64,000 nucleotides of DNA from contig NC_083572.1 of assembly GCF_027579695.1 (NCBI RefSeq), positions 19,609,421-19,673,420 of the forward strand. Direction: 5' to 3'. This DNA is from Neoarius graeffei (lineage: Eukaryota; Chordata; Actinopteri; Siluriformes; Ariidae). Numbering within the stretch: position 1 is the stretch's first letter; the number at the start of each line of letters is the position of its first letter. Made by a program: the position numbers and the translations under genes. The notes under the pieces were generated by a model, which ran no database searches, was not told the origin of the DNA, and was given only the letters and a program-made list of their open reading frames with translations. Shown here one piece after another: positions 20,401-31,898 of this stretch.

Positions 20401-21690
20401 TGGTGTTTATGAGGTAAAGGTGTAGATCTAGAGGGTCCTCAGACATAGAGTGTTTTGGTAAACTGGGATGTATGGATGCTGTCAGTCCCCACTCGCTTGC
20501 TCACTCGAGTTTGTTGACGGTGTAGTGGCTGGCTGCTTTATGTCCCGGGGCTCCCTCATGCCTGTGTTACCTTCTGGCTCTCTCCTTTTAGTTATGCTGT
20601 CTTAGTTAGTTGCCGGAGTCCCTGCTTGTACTCGGTGTAATATGTATACTGCTCCTACTTATTCAGGTGACATTGGGCATACCTAACAACCTGGGTTTTC
20701 TTTCCCTCCCCCCTCCCCCACCCCAAATCTGTCCCTCTGAGTTACATGGAGTCAACCGGAAATCTTTTGGTGGAGAGGGTGGAGACCTCGACTGGCTATC
20801 GTAGCCTGCAGGGAATCGGCCGTCAGACTTTCTGTCGCATGTCCCAGACCCGGTGAAATGTAACTGAATTGTCTTGGCCAGCCCTAAGGGTCCCATCTGC
20901 ATCTCATCATTGCTGAGGAGTGTGCTCCCATCACCCAATCAAGCATCCAGCCAGAGCAGGTCATGATATATTTTTTACCATATTAACATGCCATTGTTGT
21001 GTGTTATGCCTGATGTCAAGACTCTCGTCTCTGCGAGCCTACCACACAGATTTAATACTTGTCATTTTTAGGGCATACCTAACAACATGTGTTTTCTTTC
21101 TCTCTCTCTTCCCCTCCAATCTGTCCCTCTGAGTTACATGTTGGTCCTGGGATTGAGATGCTGGCCTCTTCTGCCCCTCGGACCTGCTTGATCCATCATG
21201 GTGCCCTGTGTCTGGTTGGAGTTTTATCGCATCGCTCCTGTGAAGGACGGCCCCATGAGGATAGTTGAGGGTTATACCTGGAGGATGCTCTTGACTCTTA
21301 CAGTAATGCTTTTATGGCTGAGGACTACAGTTGTCTTGCTAACTTTAGGACTGCAGTTATCATGAATCAGTTTTGCACTCAAGTTTCCATCAATGAAGAG
21401 TTATAACATCAATGAAACTGTCCTCATGTTAAAACTGTTAATATTATAGTCAGGCTGTCTGTTGTTGCCCAAATGAGGATGGGTTCCCTTTTGAGTCTGG
21501 TTCCTCTCGAGGTTTCTTCCTCATGTTGTCTGAGGGAGTTTTTCCTTGCCACCGTCGCCACAGGCTTGCTCATTGGGGATAGATTAGGGATAAAATTAGC
21601 TCATGTTTTAAGTTGTTCAAATTCTGTAAAGCTGCTTTGCGACAATGTTTATTGTTAAAAGCGCTATACAAATAAACTTGACTTGACTTA
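19174..21690 (+). mobile_element. L2-like LINE, copy B
   Basis: Plus-strand LINE, truncated within RT at about 19174 and ending at the ATAAACTTGACTTGACTT tail near 21690. It is the more complete relative of copy A and supplies the uninterrupted sites for the SINE and Gypsy-1 insertions there. Its 3' UTR (20401-21690) is non-coding and holds a duplicated module: the stretch from GGCATACCTAACAAC to GAGTTACATG occurs at 20676-20750 and again at 21071-21140. Diverged flanks (AACATCCATGAA and AACAAAGATGAA) may be the target duplication. Confidence 0.9.
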
Positions 21691-21947
21691 ACAAAGATGA
21701 AGTCAGCCTTCCATGTGGCAGACTGGCAGTTCCATAATCCAGCAGCAATTCAGAAGGTGTCAGTGGAGATAGCTGAAGGGTAGATAAGGTTGGACGGGCA
21801 TTATCCTCACGGGGGCCCATGGCAATGGAAGCACCTTTTATAGGTGAGACCACCAACAGGAATGGGGTAGAGACACATAATGAACAGGTTATGGGTGTGA
21901 TAGAAGAGGAGGAGAGATTTTGGAAAGAAGCCACTTGAAACCACACT
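21691..21947 (-). pseudogene. 5' part of the old L2 LINE
   Basis: Read on the minus strand its end encodes LWNCQSATWKADFI, a motif at the start of L2 endonuclease ORFs. It connects in frame sense to the endonuclease segment at 19173 after removing LINE copy B. Upstream sequence to 21947 is leader-like. The L1 element begins at 21963, after its target duplication. Confidence 0.65.
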
Positions 21948-22100
21948 AAAAGCCTTGCTAATGGGACTTCTGGCTATGGCAGCTTACTGAATAGACGCGT
22001 GCAAGACTGCTCTGCTACTCCAATCTTCAAATCCTTTCTAAAAAGCTAAATTTTGTGCATCATTCAGCCCAAGTACAACACCAAGGTTTAAGGAAAACCA

Positions 22101-23039
22101 ATGAGTCAAAGGAAGACAAATCGCGGCCGGACAAACCAAACTGACCTAACTAATTTTGCAACACCAACTGCCAAAGCCAAGATGGCCGCTAGCGGCGAGG
22201 CTATGCAAGCTAGAGCTGGTGCCGGCCCCGCCGCTACCGTTAGCCCCAAGAAACAGTCGGAGGGAGACATTACTACTGCCAGGGGGGAGTCCGGTACATC
22301 TTTGACAACAATACTGGCAGCTATTAACACCATGAAGACTGAGTTCTCGTCCAAATTTGATGGCATCCTGTCTGTGATTGAAAATGTAAGGAGAGACATT
22401 ACAGACTGCTCAGAAAGAGTCACACAGGCATAGACGAGAATCTCAGCAACAGAAGACAATGTTACTGCGCTCCAAGAGAAGATGAAAAATCTAGAGGGGA
22501 AAAATAAAGACCTGGAAGAGAAAGTTCTGGACCTAGAAGCTCGCTCATGTCGTTCCAATGTATGGCTTGTTAATCTACCTGAGGGCGCGGAGGGTGAAGA
22601 CACCTGTGGATTCCTGGAGAGCTGGATACTGGAGGCGCTGGAGCTAGCGCCACTCCAGGGGAAAATTACGGTGGAAAGAGCACACAGGCTTGGACCAAGA
22701 ATTCCAGATAATACTAACCCCGCACCTAGAACCCTCATAATGAAGTTTCTAAATTACAAAGGCAAGGAAGCGGTGATGAGAGCGGCTAGGGCGAAAAAAC
22801 AGATCCTCTACAAGAACCAGATGGTGAGGTTCTATCAGGACATGGCAGCAGAGACACACAAGAAGCTGAAAGAGTTCAGAGAGGCGAGGCGACAACTCCG
22901 CTCACTGGGGCTCCGGTACAGTATGATCCCTCCTGCCTGACTTATAGTCACCTACAAGGAGCGCTCACACATCTTCAGCTGCGCCAACGAAGCCGAGCGC
23001 TTCATTAAGAAGATCCAGTCGGATATTCATCCAGACTGA
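22101..23039 (+). pseudogene. L1 ORF1p-like RNA-binding protein
   Basis: A 312-codon frame with two in-frame stops (22431-22433 TAG, 22938-22940 TGA). The N-terminal region is basic and low-complexity. A long coiled coil follows, with its heptads continuing across the first stop (KMKNLEGKNKDLEEKVLDLE). Next comes the RRM-like centre (RSNVWLVNLPEGAEGEDT, ITVERAHRLGP, RTLIMKFLNYKGKEAVM) and a C-terminal domain (YKERSHIFSCANEAERF). This is the ORF1p plan of vertebrate L1-type elements (Transposase_22), which form trimers binding LINE RNA. Only two point mutations separate it from an open frame. Confidence 0.88.
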
Positions 23040-23568
23040 GGTATTGATGAGCAGACGACACCATAACAATTGTCATCCAAAACTGCTGATGGAACATTAT
23101 TTTGATATCTTGATACAGCATAGAGATAGGAGTGGAGTGCAGGGTGAAAGTTAGTTAAGTTGTTACACTGAGTTCTGATCTCTCTCCCTCCCCAGCCTAT
23201 TGATAAGGAACAATTCTCTGATTTAATATGAACGGTTTAATTAAGCAAATAAGGATACGTTTTTCATTTGCTGGGCTGTTTTAAAGGAATTTTCTGAATC
23301 ATAGTATCAGAGTAGTTACGCTTACTCTGTTTTTTCTTTTTGTTTTGATTTTTTTTACACCAGCATAGCTATACTGATCCTCACGGTGTGTGGACCGGCT
23401 CTTTGCTTTCTGGAGGTCCAGCATATGAAGGTGGGGGAACATCTGACGGGGTAATATTCAGGTGGATTGATAATGGCCGAGGGAAATAATTTAGTTTTTT
23501 GTTCATTTTTTCTTTGTTGAGTCTGAAATTACTCAAAATATTGGGAAAATGCAATACTACTTGTCCAT

Positions 23569-25449
23569 ATGTCTGTTGATCTAAAGGTTAGAATTACATC
23601 CTGGAATTGCAGAGGGCTACAAAAAACAAAAAAGGTCAAACAAGTTATGAACAGGATTAAATTGTTACAGTCTAATATAGTATTTCTTTAAGAAACCCAC
23701 CTAACACATGAAGATGAGCTTAAAGTGAGGAGGAGGTGGAAGGGTAAAATTCTGTCAGCTCCCTTTACCTCTCAGGCAAGGGGTGCCATGATTTTGATCC
23801 ATGATTCTATTCCACTACAAATTCATAAAGTTATCAAAGATAAGGCAAGGCAATACCTGATTATTCAGGGAAGAATTCTTAGGGAACAATTAATTCTGAT
23901 AAATATCTATGCTCCAAACACAGGCAAACCCAAGTTTTTCCAAAACATATTTCTTACCATTGCTTCTTTACCTGGTGCTTGTATTATGGCAGGTGATTTT
24001 AATTGCACCTTAGATCCACGGAAGGACAAAAGTTCAGGAGTAGACCAATCACATCCGAGGAGCAGGGGTGTAATTCTTCATTTCATGAAAGAAATGAATC
24101 TAATTGATGTTTGGAGGAAAGATAATCCCAATGGGAAAAAATATTCATGCTACTCCAGTACACATCAGTCATATTCCCGCATAGATTTCTTTCTGGTCTC
24201 AGCATTACTAAAATGTAAAATAAAAGAGGTTTCCTATGAAGCCATACTCCTGTCAGACCATGCTCCAAACTCTTTAGTCTATTATGATTCCAAATTGACT
24301 AGTGATATTCCCAAATGGAGATTTAAAACAAAATGGATGGCAGATACTGGCTTTGTTTCTTTTCTAGATGAACAGATTAAATATTATTTTGAAACAAATA
24401 CAATAGAAACCTCAGGAGGTATTAGATGGGAAGCATTTAAGGCCTTTATTAGGGGACAAATAATTAACATTACTAGCTCTAAGGCCAAAGAAACTTACAA
24501 GAAAACAAAATCATTAGAAACAGAAATAAAGAAATTAGAAGACGAATATTATCAATCAGGTTCTCAAGATATCCACCAAAGATTACTTCTGTTAAGAACA
24601 CAATATAATGAAATATCTACAACAAGAGCTTTATCAAGCTTATTACGGCTTAAACAGATGTTCTATGCTCAAGGTGAAAAGCCTGGCAGAGTGCTGGCAT
24701 GGTGCATCAAACAACTTCAGAATGAAAGATTAATAACCTCACTGCAAAAGGATAATAATGAAAATATTGTGGACCCAATTGAAATAAATGAAAACTTCAA
24801 AAAATTTTATGAACAGCTTTATAGCTCAGAAATAGGTCCAAATACATCTGATTTGAATAATTTCTTGGACAGCATCCACATTCCCAAGATATCAGAAGTA
24901 ATTAAGGGAGAACTAGAGAAAGCTATAACTTTAGTGGAATTATCTGTAGTTATTGATAGTATCAAAGGAGGGAAAACCCCTGGGCCAGATGGGATACCCA
25001 TTGAAGTTTATAAAATGTTCAAGCATAGAATGATGCCACCATTATTAGAAATGTTTAAGGAATCTTTTCACAATGGAATCCTTCCAACATCTTTAAAGGG
25101 AGCATTCATCACTTTCCTGCCAAAACCGGGCAAACCGAATAACAAATGTGAGAACTTTAGGCCAATCAGTCTTTTAAATGTGGATTTAAAAATTTTGAGT
25201 AAAATAATAGCCAGGAGACTTGAGAAAATAATTCCGGATATTATTGATAAGGATCAAAATGGCTTTTTACAAGGTAGGCAAGGCTTTCATAATGTTAGGA
25301 GAATTCTAAATATAATATTCGAGGAAAAAGGAGCAGCAGATACAGCATTACTGTCATTAGATGCTGAAAAAGCTTTTGACAGAGTGGAATGGCTCTATTT
25401 ATTTGAAATCCTCAAACGTTTTGGCTTTGGAGAAAACTTTAATAAATGG
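23569..25449 (+). pseudogene. L1 ORF2: endonuclease and RT N-terminal half
   Basis: The probable start ATG is 23569-23571, giving ITSWNCRGLQKTKK, the first endonuclease motif. A TAA at about 23689-23691 replaces the Q of the usual QETH motif. The endonuclease continues with [32 protein letters not shown] and LLSDHAP, so the catalytic N, E-like, D and H positions are largely visible. The RT part has [55 protein letters not shown] and [15 protein letters not shown]. At FNKW the gene is cut by the Gmr1-like insertion and resumes at 32007. Confidence 0.9.
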
Positions 25450-25757
25450 TGTGGCAGCGGGGGCGTGGCCAAGCGTTGGTCTGTGACCGGAGGGCGGAGT
25501 CGGGGAAGGTAAGTGGCAGAATCACTGCACCTGAGGTTGATTAATGTGTTTGTGTGTCTTCCCCAGTGACCACACCCTATTTAAGGAAGAGAGCGAGAGC
25601 AGAGCGGACTCTCTCCCCAACCAGATGACGGGAGTGTGTGTGTGTATGTGTGTACATGTGTATAGTTAAAGCTGAAAAGCTAAAATAAACGGGTTTTGTG
25701 AACTCAGTTCTGGCCTGCTGTCCTTCTGTGCTCCACCCACCCATCTGAACTGTTACA
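25450..25757 (+). repeat. 5' LTR of Gmr1-like copy 1
   Basis: Starts TGTGGCAGCGGGGGC and ends CTGAACTGTTACA. It matches 31676-32001 closely; the main difference is a much longer TG run in the right LTR (31860-31892). It contains a CCTATTTAAGG TATA-like box at about 25568 and an AATAAA at 25684-25689. Confidence 0.95.
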
Positions 25758-25758
25758 G

Positions 25759-25776
25759 TGGTGCCAAAACCCGGGA
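25759..25776 (+). promoter_or_regulatory. Primer-binding site of Gmr1-like copy 1
   Basis: TGGTGCCAAAACCCGGGA lies one base after the 5' LTR and begins with TGG, complementary to the CCA end of a tRNA. The second copy has TGGTGCCAAAACTTGGGA at the equivalent minus-strand place (about 45040-45057). The specific tRNA was not determined. Confidence 0.75.
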
Positions 25777-25804
25777 GCTTGGAGCGCCGAAGCAGAACAG
25801 CCCC

Positions 25805-26677
25805 ATGGAGTCCTCCCCTTTCGCCGAGCTGGTCCACGCCCTTGCCACGGCCCAGCAAAGCCAGCACCAGGCATTAGTCGCCCTCCGGAAGGAACAGGAA
25901 CAGCGGTTCGAGGCCCTGGTGCTGGCTCAGCAGGAAGAGCGACAGGCGTTCCGACACCTCCTCGCGTCGGCGGGGTCCACTGCCGCGGGGCCGTCCCCCT
26001 TCACCCTGACGAAGATGGGCCCGCAGGATGACCCCGAGGCCTTCCTCACATTCTTTGAGCAGGTAGCAGAGACCTCGGGGTGGCCGATGGAACAGCGCAC
26101 GGCGCGCCTCCTCCCCCTGCTAATGGGAGAGGCGCAGCTGGCCGCACTACAGCTCCCCGCCGACCGCTAGCTGGCCTATGCGGACCTTCGCCGGGCCGTC
26201 CTCCAGCGTGTGGAGCGCACCCCCAAGCAACAATGGCAGCGTTTCCACGCTTTGCGCTTGGAGGAAGTTGGCCGGCTGTTCATGTTTGGCCAGCAACTCC
26301 GGGACGCCTGCGGGCGGTGGTTGAGGGCCGACAACCGCGACTCCAAGGGGATCATCGACCAGGTGGCACTGGAGCAGTTCATCACGCGTCTACCAGCCAG
26401 AGCTGCAGAGTGGGTCCAGTGCCACCGCCCGGCGTTGCTGGATCAGGCAATCGAGCTGGCGGAGGACCATTTGGCAGCTGTCCCAACGGCAGGACAGCAG
26501 ACAACCTCTTCTCCCCTCTCCTCTCTCTCTCCCTCTCCTCCTGTGTCTCATCCTCGCCCTGTTCCCCCACCGCGGAGGTGGGGGCCAGCCCCACCCCAGC
26601 CGGCCTGTCGCACCTGCGGTGCCCTCCCGTTTTTCCCTTCTGTGTCTGTCTCTCCCCCCCCCCCCCCCCTCAGGTGA
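25805..26677 (+). pseudogene. Gag with SCAN-like domain, Gmr1-like copy 1
   Basis: Starts at ATG 25805 (MESSPFAELVHAL). It has an N-terminal coiled coil rich in Q and E, then the matrix/capsid region (FTLTKMGPQDDPEAFLTFF). A TAG at 26168-26170 interrupts, and the same frame continues with an LEEVGRL...QQLRDAC...RWL and EQFITRLP...AEWVQCH pattern closely resembling the SCAN domain, which is thought to derive from the capsid of a Gmr1-like element. After a proline/serine-rich stretch the frame ends past a C16 run (26654-26669). The zinc knuckle continues in another frame. Confidence 0.88.
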
Positions 26678-27780
26678 GTGAGCCCCAGAGCACCAGTACA
26701 GAGAGGAAGCCCGGGCTGGTTTGCTGGCGCTGCGGGGAGCCGGGCCACCTCCAACAGCAGTGCTCGGCAATGGAGGTGGGCGTGGTGGTTCGGATCCCCG
26801 ACACACCAGGAGCCGCCCTCAATCGGGCCGGAGTGTATCGCATACCGGTGAGTATCCAAGGGGATACACATCAGGCGTTGGTGGATTCTGGTTGTAATCA
26901 GACCTCAGTCCACCAAAACCTGGTGCAAGACGAGGCATTGGGGGGAGCACAATTGGTGAAGGTGTTGTGTGTGCATGGGGATGTTCACAGCTACCCTTTA
27001 GTGTCGGTCCACATTTTTTTTCGAGGGGAAAAATTTATAGTGAAGGTGGCGGTTAATCCTCGCCTTACCCACTCGATAATTTTGGGGACGGATTGGCCAG
27101 GATTTGGGGAATTAATGAGTCACCTAGTGAAGAGTGGGTCCTGCCATAGTTTAATAAGGGGAGGTCCCGGTGTCGCATTGGCGGGAGCAGCTGTCACAGA
27201 GCCGTCTACATCAGCTCCGCGTCAGAGTGAGTAGCCGCCGGCTCCTCCTCTCTCTATTGGGGAATCCCTCGCGGATTTCCCATTAGAGCAGTCGCGAGAC
27301 GAGACTCTGAGGCATGCATTTGACCAAGTGAGAGTAATTGATGGTCAAATGCTCCAGCCAAATGCCACCCCGCCTTTCCCCTACTTCGCAATTATGAAGG
27401 ATAGATTATACCGAGTGACGCAGGACACTCAAACTAAAGAGCAAGTCACACAGCTGTTGATTCTGAAGAGCCGCCGGGAATTGGTATTCCAGGCGGCTCA
27501 CTTTAATCCCATGGCTGGACACTTAGGGCAGGATAAAACACTAGCCCGAATAATGGCCCGGTTCTATTGGCCAGGGATTCGCGGCGATGTCCGTAGGTGG
27601 TGTACGGCGTGCCGCGAATGCCAGTTAGTAAATCCAGTGGCCATTCCAAAAGCGCCTTTGCACCCTCTCCCATTAATCGAGACCCCGTTCGAAAGAATTG
27701 GGATGGATCTCGTCGGGCCATTAGATCGGTCAACACGAGGGTACCGCTTTATATTAGTTCTGGTGGACTATGCAATGTGA
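26670..27780 (+). pseudogene. Zinc knuckle, protease and integrase N-terminus, Gmr1-like copy 1
   Basis: From the C-run the second frame gives VCWRCGEPGHLQQQC, a CCHC nucleocapsid knuckle. An aspartic protease follows, with YRIPVSIQGDTHQALVDSG (active site DSG) and HSIILGTDWPGF. After a TAG at 27232-27234 the frame continues to the integrase zinc domain: FNPMAGHLGQDKTLARI, then RRWCTACRECQ (H2C2). The first catalytic motif is GMDLVGPLDRS. A TGA at 27778-27780 follows DYAM, probably a CGA-to-TGA change. No RT lies between protease and integrase. Confidence 0.9.
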
Positions 27781-28772
27781 TACCCGGAAGCGGTGCCTCT
27801 TCGCAATATCTCAGCACGCAGTATTGCGGAGGCACTCTTCCGCGTTATCTCCCGAGTTGGAATCCCGAAAGAGATTCTGACTGATCAAGGCACCTCGTTT
27901 ATGTCACGTACACTAAATGAACTGTATAGGTTGTTGGGTATTAAGCTGATCTGCACCAGTGTGTATCACCCACAAACGGACGGTTTAGTTGAACAGTTCA
28001 ATCGCACCCTCAAGAATATAATTAAAAAATTCGTAAGTGAGGACGCACATAATTGGGATAAGTGGCTCGAACCCTTGTTGTTTTCAGTGCGAGAGGTCCC
28101 CCAAGCCTCCATGGGGTTCTCCCCGTTTGAATTGTTATACGGGCATAAGCCGCGCGGCATTCTAGATGTGCTGCGGGAAAATTGGGAGGAGGGACCTTCA
28201 CCAAGTAAAAATGAAATCCAATACTTTATTGACCTGCGCGCAAAACTCCACACACTCGCCCACCTAACCCAGAAGAATTTGCGGCAGGCCCAAGAACGAC
28301 AAACCCGCCTGTACGACAAGGGTACGCACCTCAGGGAGTTCGCACCGGGAGATAAAGTACTCGTACTGTTGCCCACGTCGAGCTCCAAATTAGTCGCCAA
28401 GTGGCAAGGACCCTTTGAGGTCACACAGCAAGTCGGGGACGTTGACTATGAGGTGAGGCGAACGGACAGGGGTGGGGCGTTACAGGTTTACCACCTCAAT
28501 CTGCTCAAACTCTGGAACAAGGAGGTCCCCGTGGCGTTGGTGTCGTTGGTTCCGGAGAAGGCGGAGCTGGGGCCGGAGGTTCAAAAGGGAACCTTGGCAT
28601 CATGTACCTCTCTGGTCCCCTGTGGAGACCACCTCTCCCCGACCCAACTCGCGGAGGTTGCCCAGTTGCAGACCGAGTTTTCAGATGTATTCTCGCCCCT
28701 GCCCGGCCGCACCAACCTCATAGAGCACCACATTGAGATGCTCCCGGGGGTGGTAGTGCGTAGCCGCCCTTA
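27781..28772 (+). pseudogene. Integrase core and C-terminus, start of RT linker, Gmr1-like copy 1
   Basis: Continues the D,D-35-E core: ILTDQGTSFMS (second D) and HPQTDGLVEQFNRTLK (catalytic E). It then has the GPF module AKWQGPFEVTQQVGD and YHLNLLKLW. No chromodomain follows. Instead the frame runs into the N-terminal extension of RT (FSDVFSPLPGRTNLIEHHIE), showing directly that integrase is encoded before RT. The frame is cut at 28772 by the Tc1 element and resumes at 30384 with LPEHNKKVV. Confidence 0.92.
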
Positions 28773-30381
28773 CAGTGGTGCTTGAAAGTTTGTGAACCCT
28801 TTAGAATTTTCTATATTTCTGCATAAATATGACCTAAAACATCATCAGATTTTCACACAAGTCCTAAAAGTAGATAAAGAGAACCCAGTTAAACAAATGA
28901 GACAAAAATATTATACTTGGTTATTTATTTATTGAGGAAAATGATCCAATATTGCATATCTGTGAGTGGCAAAAGTATGTGAACCTTTGCTTTCAGTATC
29001 TGGTGTGACCCCCTTGTGCAGCAATAACTGCAACTAAACGTTTCCGGTAACTGTTGATCAGTCCTGCACACCGGCTTGGAGGAATTTTAGCCCATTCCTC
29101 CGTACAGAACAGCTTCAACTCTGGGATGTTGGTGGGTTTCCTCACATGAACTGCTCGCTTCAGGTCCTTCCACAACATTTCGATTGGATTAAGGTCAGGA
29201 TTTTGACTTGGCCATTCCAAAACATTAACTTTATTCTTCTTTAACCATTCTTTGTTAGAACGACTTGTGTGCTTAGGGTCGTTGTCTTGCTGCATGACCC
29301 ATCTTCTCTTGAGATTCAGTTCATGAACAGATGGCCTGACATTTTTCTTTAGAATTCGCTGGTATAATTCAGAATTCATTGTTCCATCAATGATGGCAAG
29401 CCGTCCTGGTCCAGATGCAGCAAAACAGGCCCAAACCATGATACTACCACCACCATCTTTCACAGATGGGATAAGGTTCTTATCCTGGAATGCACGGTTT
29501 TCCTTTCTCCAAACATAACGCTTCTCATTTAAACCAAAAAGGTCTATTTTGGTCTCATCCATCCCAAAACATTTTTCCAATAGCCTTCTGGCTTGTCCAC
29601 ATGATCTTTAGCAAACTGCAGATGAGCAGCAATGTTCTTTTTGGAGAGCAGTGGCTTACTCCTTGCAACCCTGCCATGCACACCATTGTTGTTCAGTGTT
29701 CTCCTGATGGTGGACTCAGGAACATTAACATTAGCCAATGTGAGAGAGGCCTTCAGTTGCTTAGAAGTTCCCCTAGGGTCCTTTGTGACCTCGCCAACTA
29801 TTACACGCCTTGCTCTTGGGATGATCTTTGTTGGTCAACCAATCCTGAGGACGGTAACAATGGTCTTGAATTTCCTCCATTTGTATACAATCTGTCTGAC
29901 TGTGGATTGGTGGAGTCCAAACTCTTTAGAGATGGTTTTGTAACCTTTTCCAGCCTGATGAGCATCAACAACACTTTTTCTGAGGTCCTCAGAAATCTCC
30001 TTTGTTCATGCCATGATACACTTCTACAAACATGTGTTGTGAAGATCAGACTTTGATAGATCCCTGTTCTTTAAATAAAACAGGGTGCCCACTCACACCT
30101 GATTGTCATCCCATTGATTGAAAACACCTGACTCTAATTTCACCTTCAAATTAACTGCAAATCCTAGAGGTTCACATAGTTTTGCCACTCACAGACATGT
30201 AATATTGGATCATTTTCCTCAATAAATAAATGACCAAGTATAATATTTTTGTCTCATTTGTTTAACTGGGTTCTCTTTATCTACTTTTAGGACTTGTGTG
30301 AAAATCTGATGATGTTTTAGGTCATATTTATGCGGAAATATAGAAAATTCTAAAGGGTTCACAAACTTTCAAGCACCACTG
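28773..30381 (-). mobile_element. Tc1/mariner element in Gmr1-like copy 1
   Basis: Inserted at a TA (28771-28772 and 30382-30383). It has inverted repeats of about 215 bp beginning CAGTGGTGCTTGAAAG. The two repeats differ at only a few positions. A related element lies at 59128-60936. Confidence 0.96.
28993..30011 (-). pseudogene. Tc1 transposase (broken)
   Basis: Minus strand from ATG near 30011. N-terminal helix-turn-helix is visible as KTISKEFGLHQSTVRQI, followed by ANVNVPESTIRRTLNNN (second HTH). After a frameshift near 29575 the DDE core follows: MVWACFAASGPGRLAIIDG (first D), VMQQDNDPKHTS (second D) and WPSQNPDLNPIEMLWK (E), with a normal end GGHTRY. Stops occur at the second codon region and within the linker (after LRIG). 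The catalytic acidic residues remain but the gene cannot give a full transposase. Confidence 0.9.
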
Positions 30382-30383
30382 TA

Positions 30384-31640
30384 CAGGCTACCCGAACACA
30401 ACAAAAAAGTAGTTCGGGAAGAACTCGAAGCCATGCTCGAAATGGGCATCATCGAGGAGTCCCACAGTGACTGGAGCAGCCCGGTGGTCTTGGCACCCAA
30501 GGCCGACGGGTCGGTCCGGTTCTGTGTAGACTATAGGAAAGTCAACGCGGTGTCTAAATTCGACGCGTACCCAATGCCTCATATTCATGAGTTGCTTGAT
30601 CGACTAGGCACAGCTTGCTTTTACTCGACACTGGATTTAACAAAGGGCTATTGGCAGATCCCCTTTGACTCCATTATCCTGAGAAAAAATGGCCTTTTCC
30701 ACACCGTTCGGCTTACACCAGTTTGTCACACTTCCTTTTGGGCTGTTTGGGGTGCCCGCTACGTTTCAGTGGCTGATGGATAGGGTCCTCCGCCCCCACA
30801 CCACCTATGCGGCCGCCTACCTCGACGATATCATTATCTATAGTAATGACTGGCCGAGGCACCTCCAACATCTGAGGGCCGTCCTTCGGTCACTGAGGCG
30901 AGCGGGTCTCACAGCCAACCCAAAGAAGCATGCGATTGGGCGGGTGGAAGTACGGTATCTGGGCTTCCACTTGGGCAACGGGCAGGTGCGTCCCCAAATT
31001 AACAAGACAGCGGCAATTGCGGCCTGCCTGAGGCCCAAGACCAAAAAGGGGGTGAGACAGTTCTTGGGGCTGGCTGGCTATTATTGTAGGTTTATACCTA
31101 ACTATTCGGACATCACCAGCCCGCTGACTGATCTGACTAAAAAGGGGGCACCAGATCCGGTCCAGTGGACGGAGCAATGCCAGCGGGCTTTTTCTGAGGT
31201 AAAGGCTGCACTGTGTGGGGGGCCACTTTTACACTCCCCTGACTTTTCTCTCCCCTTTATGTTACAGACAGATGCGTCGGACAGAGGGCTGGGAGCTGTT
31301 TTGTCCCAGGAGGTGGAGGGGGAGGACCACCCAGTGTTGTACATCAGTAGGAAGCTGTCGGTGCGTGAGGGGCGCTACAGCACCATTGAAAAGGAGTGCC
31401 TAGCGATCAAGTGGGCGGTCCTCGCCCTCCATTACTACCTGCTGGGATGCCCTTTCACCCTCTGTTTGGACCACACGCCCCTCCAGTGGCTCCACCACAT
31501 GAAGGATGCCAACGCGTGGATCACCCGTTGGTATCTGGCACTCCAACCCTTCAACTTCAAGGTGATCCACAGGCCGGGGGCGCTGATGGCCGTGGTGGAC
31601 TTTCTCTCCCGTCAAGGGGGGGGGAGTCGGCTGCAGGCCG
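30384..31640 (+). pseudogene. Reverse transcriptase and RNase H, Gmr1-like copy 1
   Basis: Fingers: MGIIEESHSDWSSPVVLAPK and FCVDYRKVNAVSKFD. Palm: FYSTLDLTKGYWQIP. A frameshift near 30670 follows, then FVTLPFGLFGVPATFQ and catalytic AAYLDDIIIYS at about 30818. Connection: FLGLAGYYCRFIPNYSDI. RNase H: FMLQTDASDRGLGAVLSQ, YSTIEKECLAIKWAV and LDHTPLQWLHHM, with a VIHRPGALMAVVDFLSR end. The 3' LTR and polypurine tract (GGGAGGTGGGGGTA) follow directly with no integrase, confirming the inverted pol order. Protein frame runs on into the LTR to 31738. Confidence 0.93.
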
Positions 31641-31675
31641 GACGGCCGCCTGGCCTGAGTCGGGAGGTGGGGGTA

Positions 31676-31857
31676 TGTGGCAGCGGGGGCATGGCCAAGC
31701 GTCGGTCTGTGACCGGAGGGTGGAGTCGGGGAAGGTAAGTAGCAGAATCACTGCACCTGAGGTTGATTAATGTGTTTGTGTGTCTTCCCCAGTCACCGCG
31801 CCCTATTTAAGGAAGAGGGTGAGAGCAGAGCGGGCTCTCTTCCCAACCAGACGACGG

Positions 31858-31898
<41 letters not shown>

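Larger units (their letters stand above)
5246..21947 (-). mobile_element. Old minus-strand L2 LINE fragmented by nested insertions
   Basis: One L2 LINE can be followed from right to left as segments. 21691-21947 is upstream sequence and the ORF start; 18933-19173 is endonuclease; 14511-14605 and 5246-6103 are reverse transcriptase. The intervening 15 kb is foreign: LINE copy B, an RTE-like LINE with a hAT inside, and a SINE carrying a DNA transposon carrying a chromovirus. The reading frame resumes at each junction once the insertion and its target duplication are removed. The LINE also lost the segment between endonuclease and RT. It is truncated at 5246 where LINE copy A abuts. An L1 element (21963-34860) inserted at its upstream edge. 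This is the host of most of the nesting described below. Confidence 0.8.

Noticed and set aside
22106..22738. A 210-residue minus-strand gene
   Set aside because: Shadow of the L1 ORF1 coding sequence on the other strand; no domain.
26080..26640. Proline- and arginine-rich protein overlapping Gmr1 gag
   Set aside because: Out-of-frame reading of the GC-rich gag; only its part after the C-run (knuckle and protease) is real.
28993..30011. A host DDE-domain (domesticated) transposase gene
   Set aside because: Has complete inverted repeats, a TA duplication and several breaks, so it is an ordinary dead Tc1 copy.
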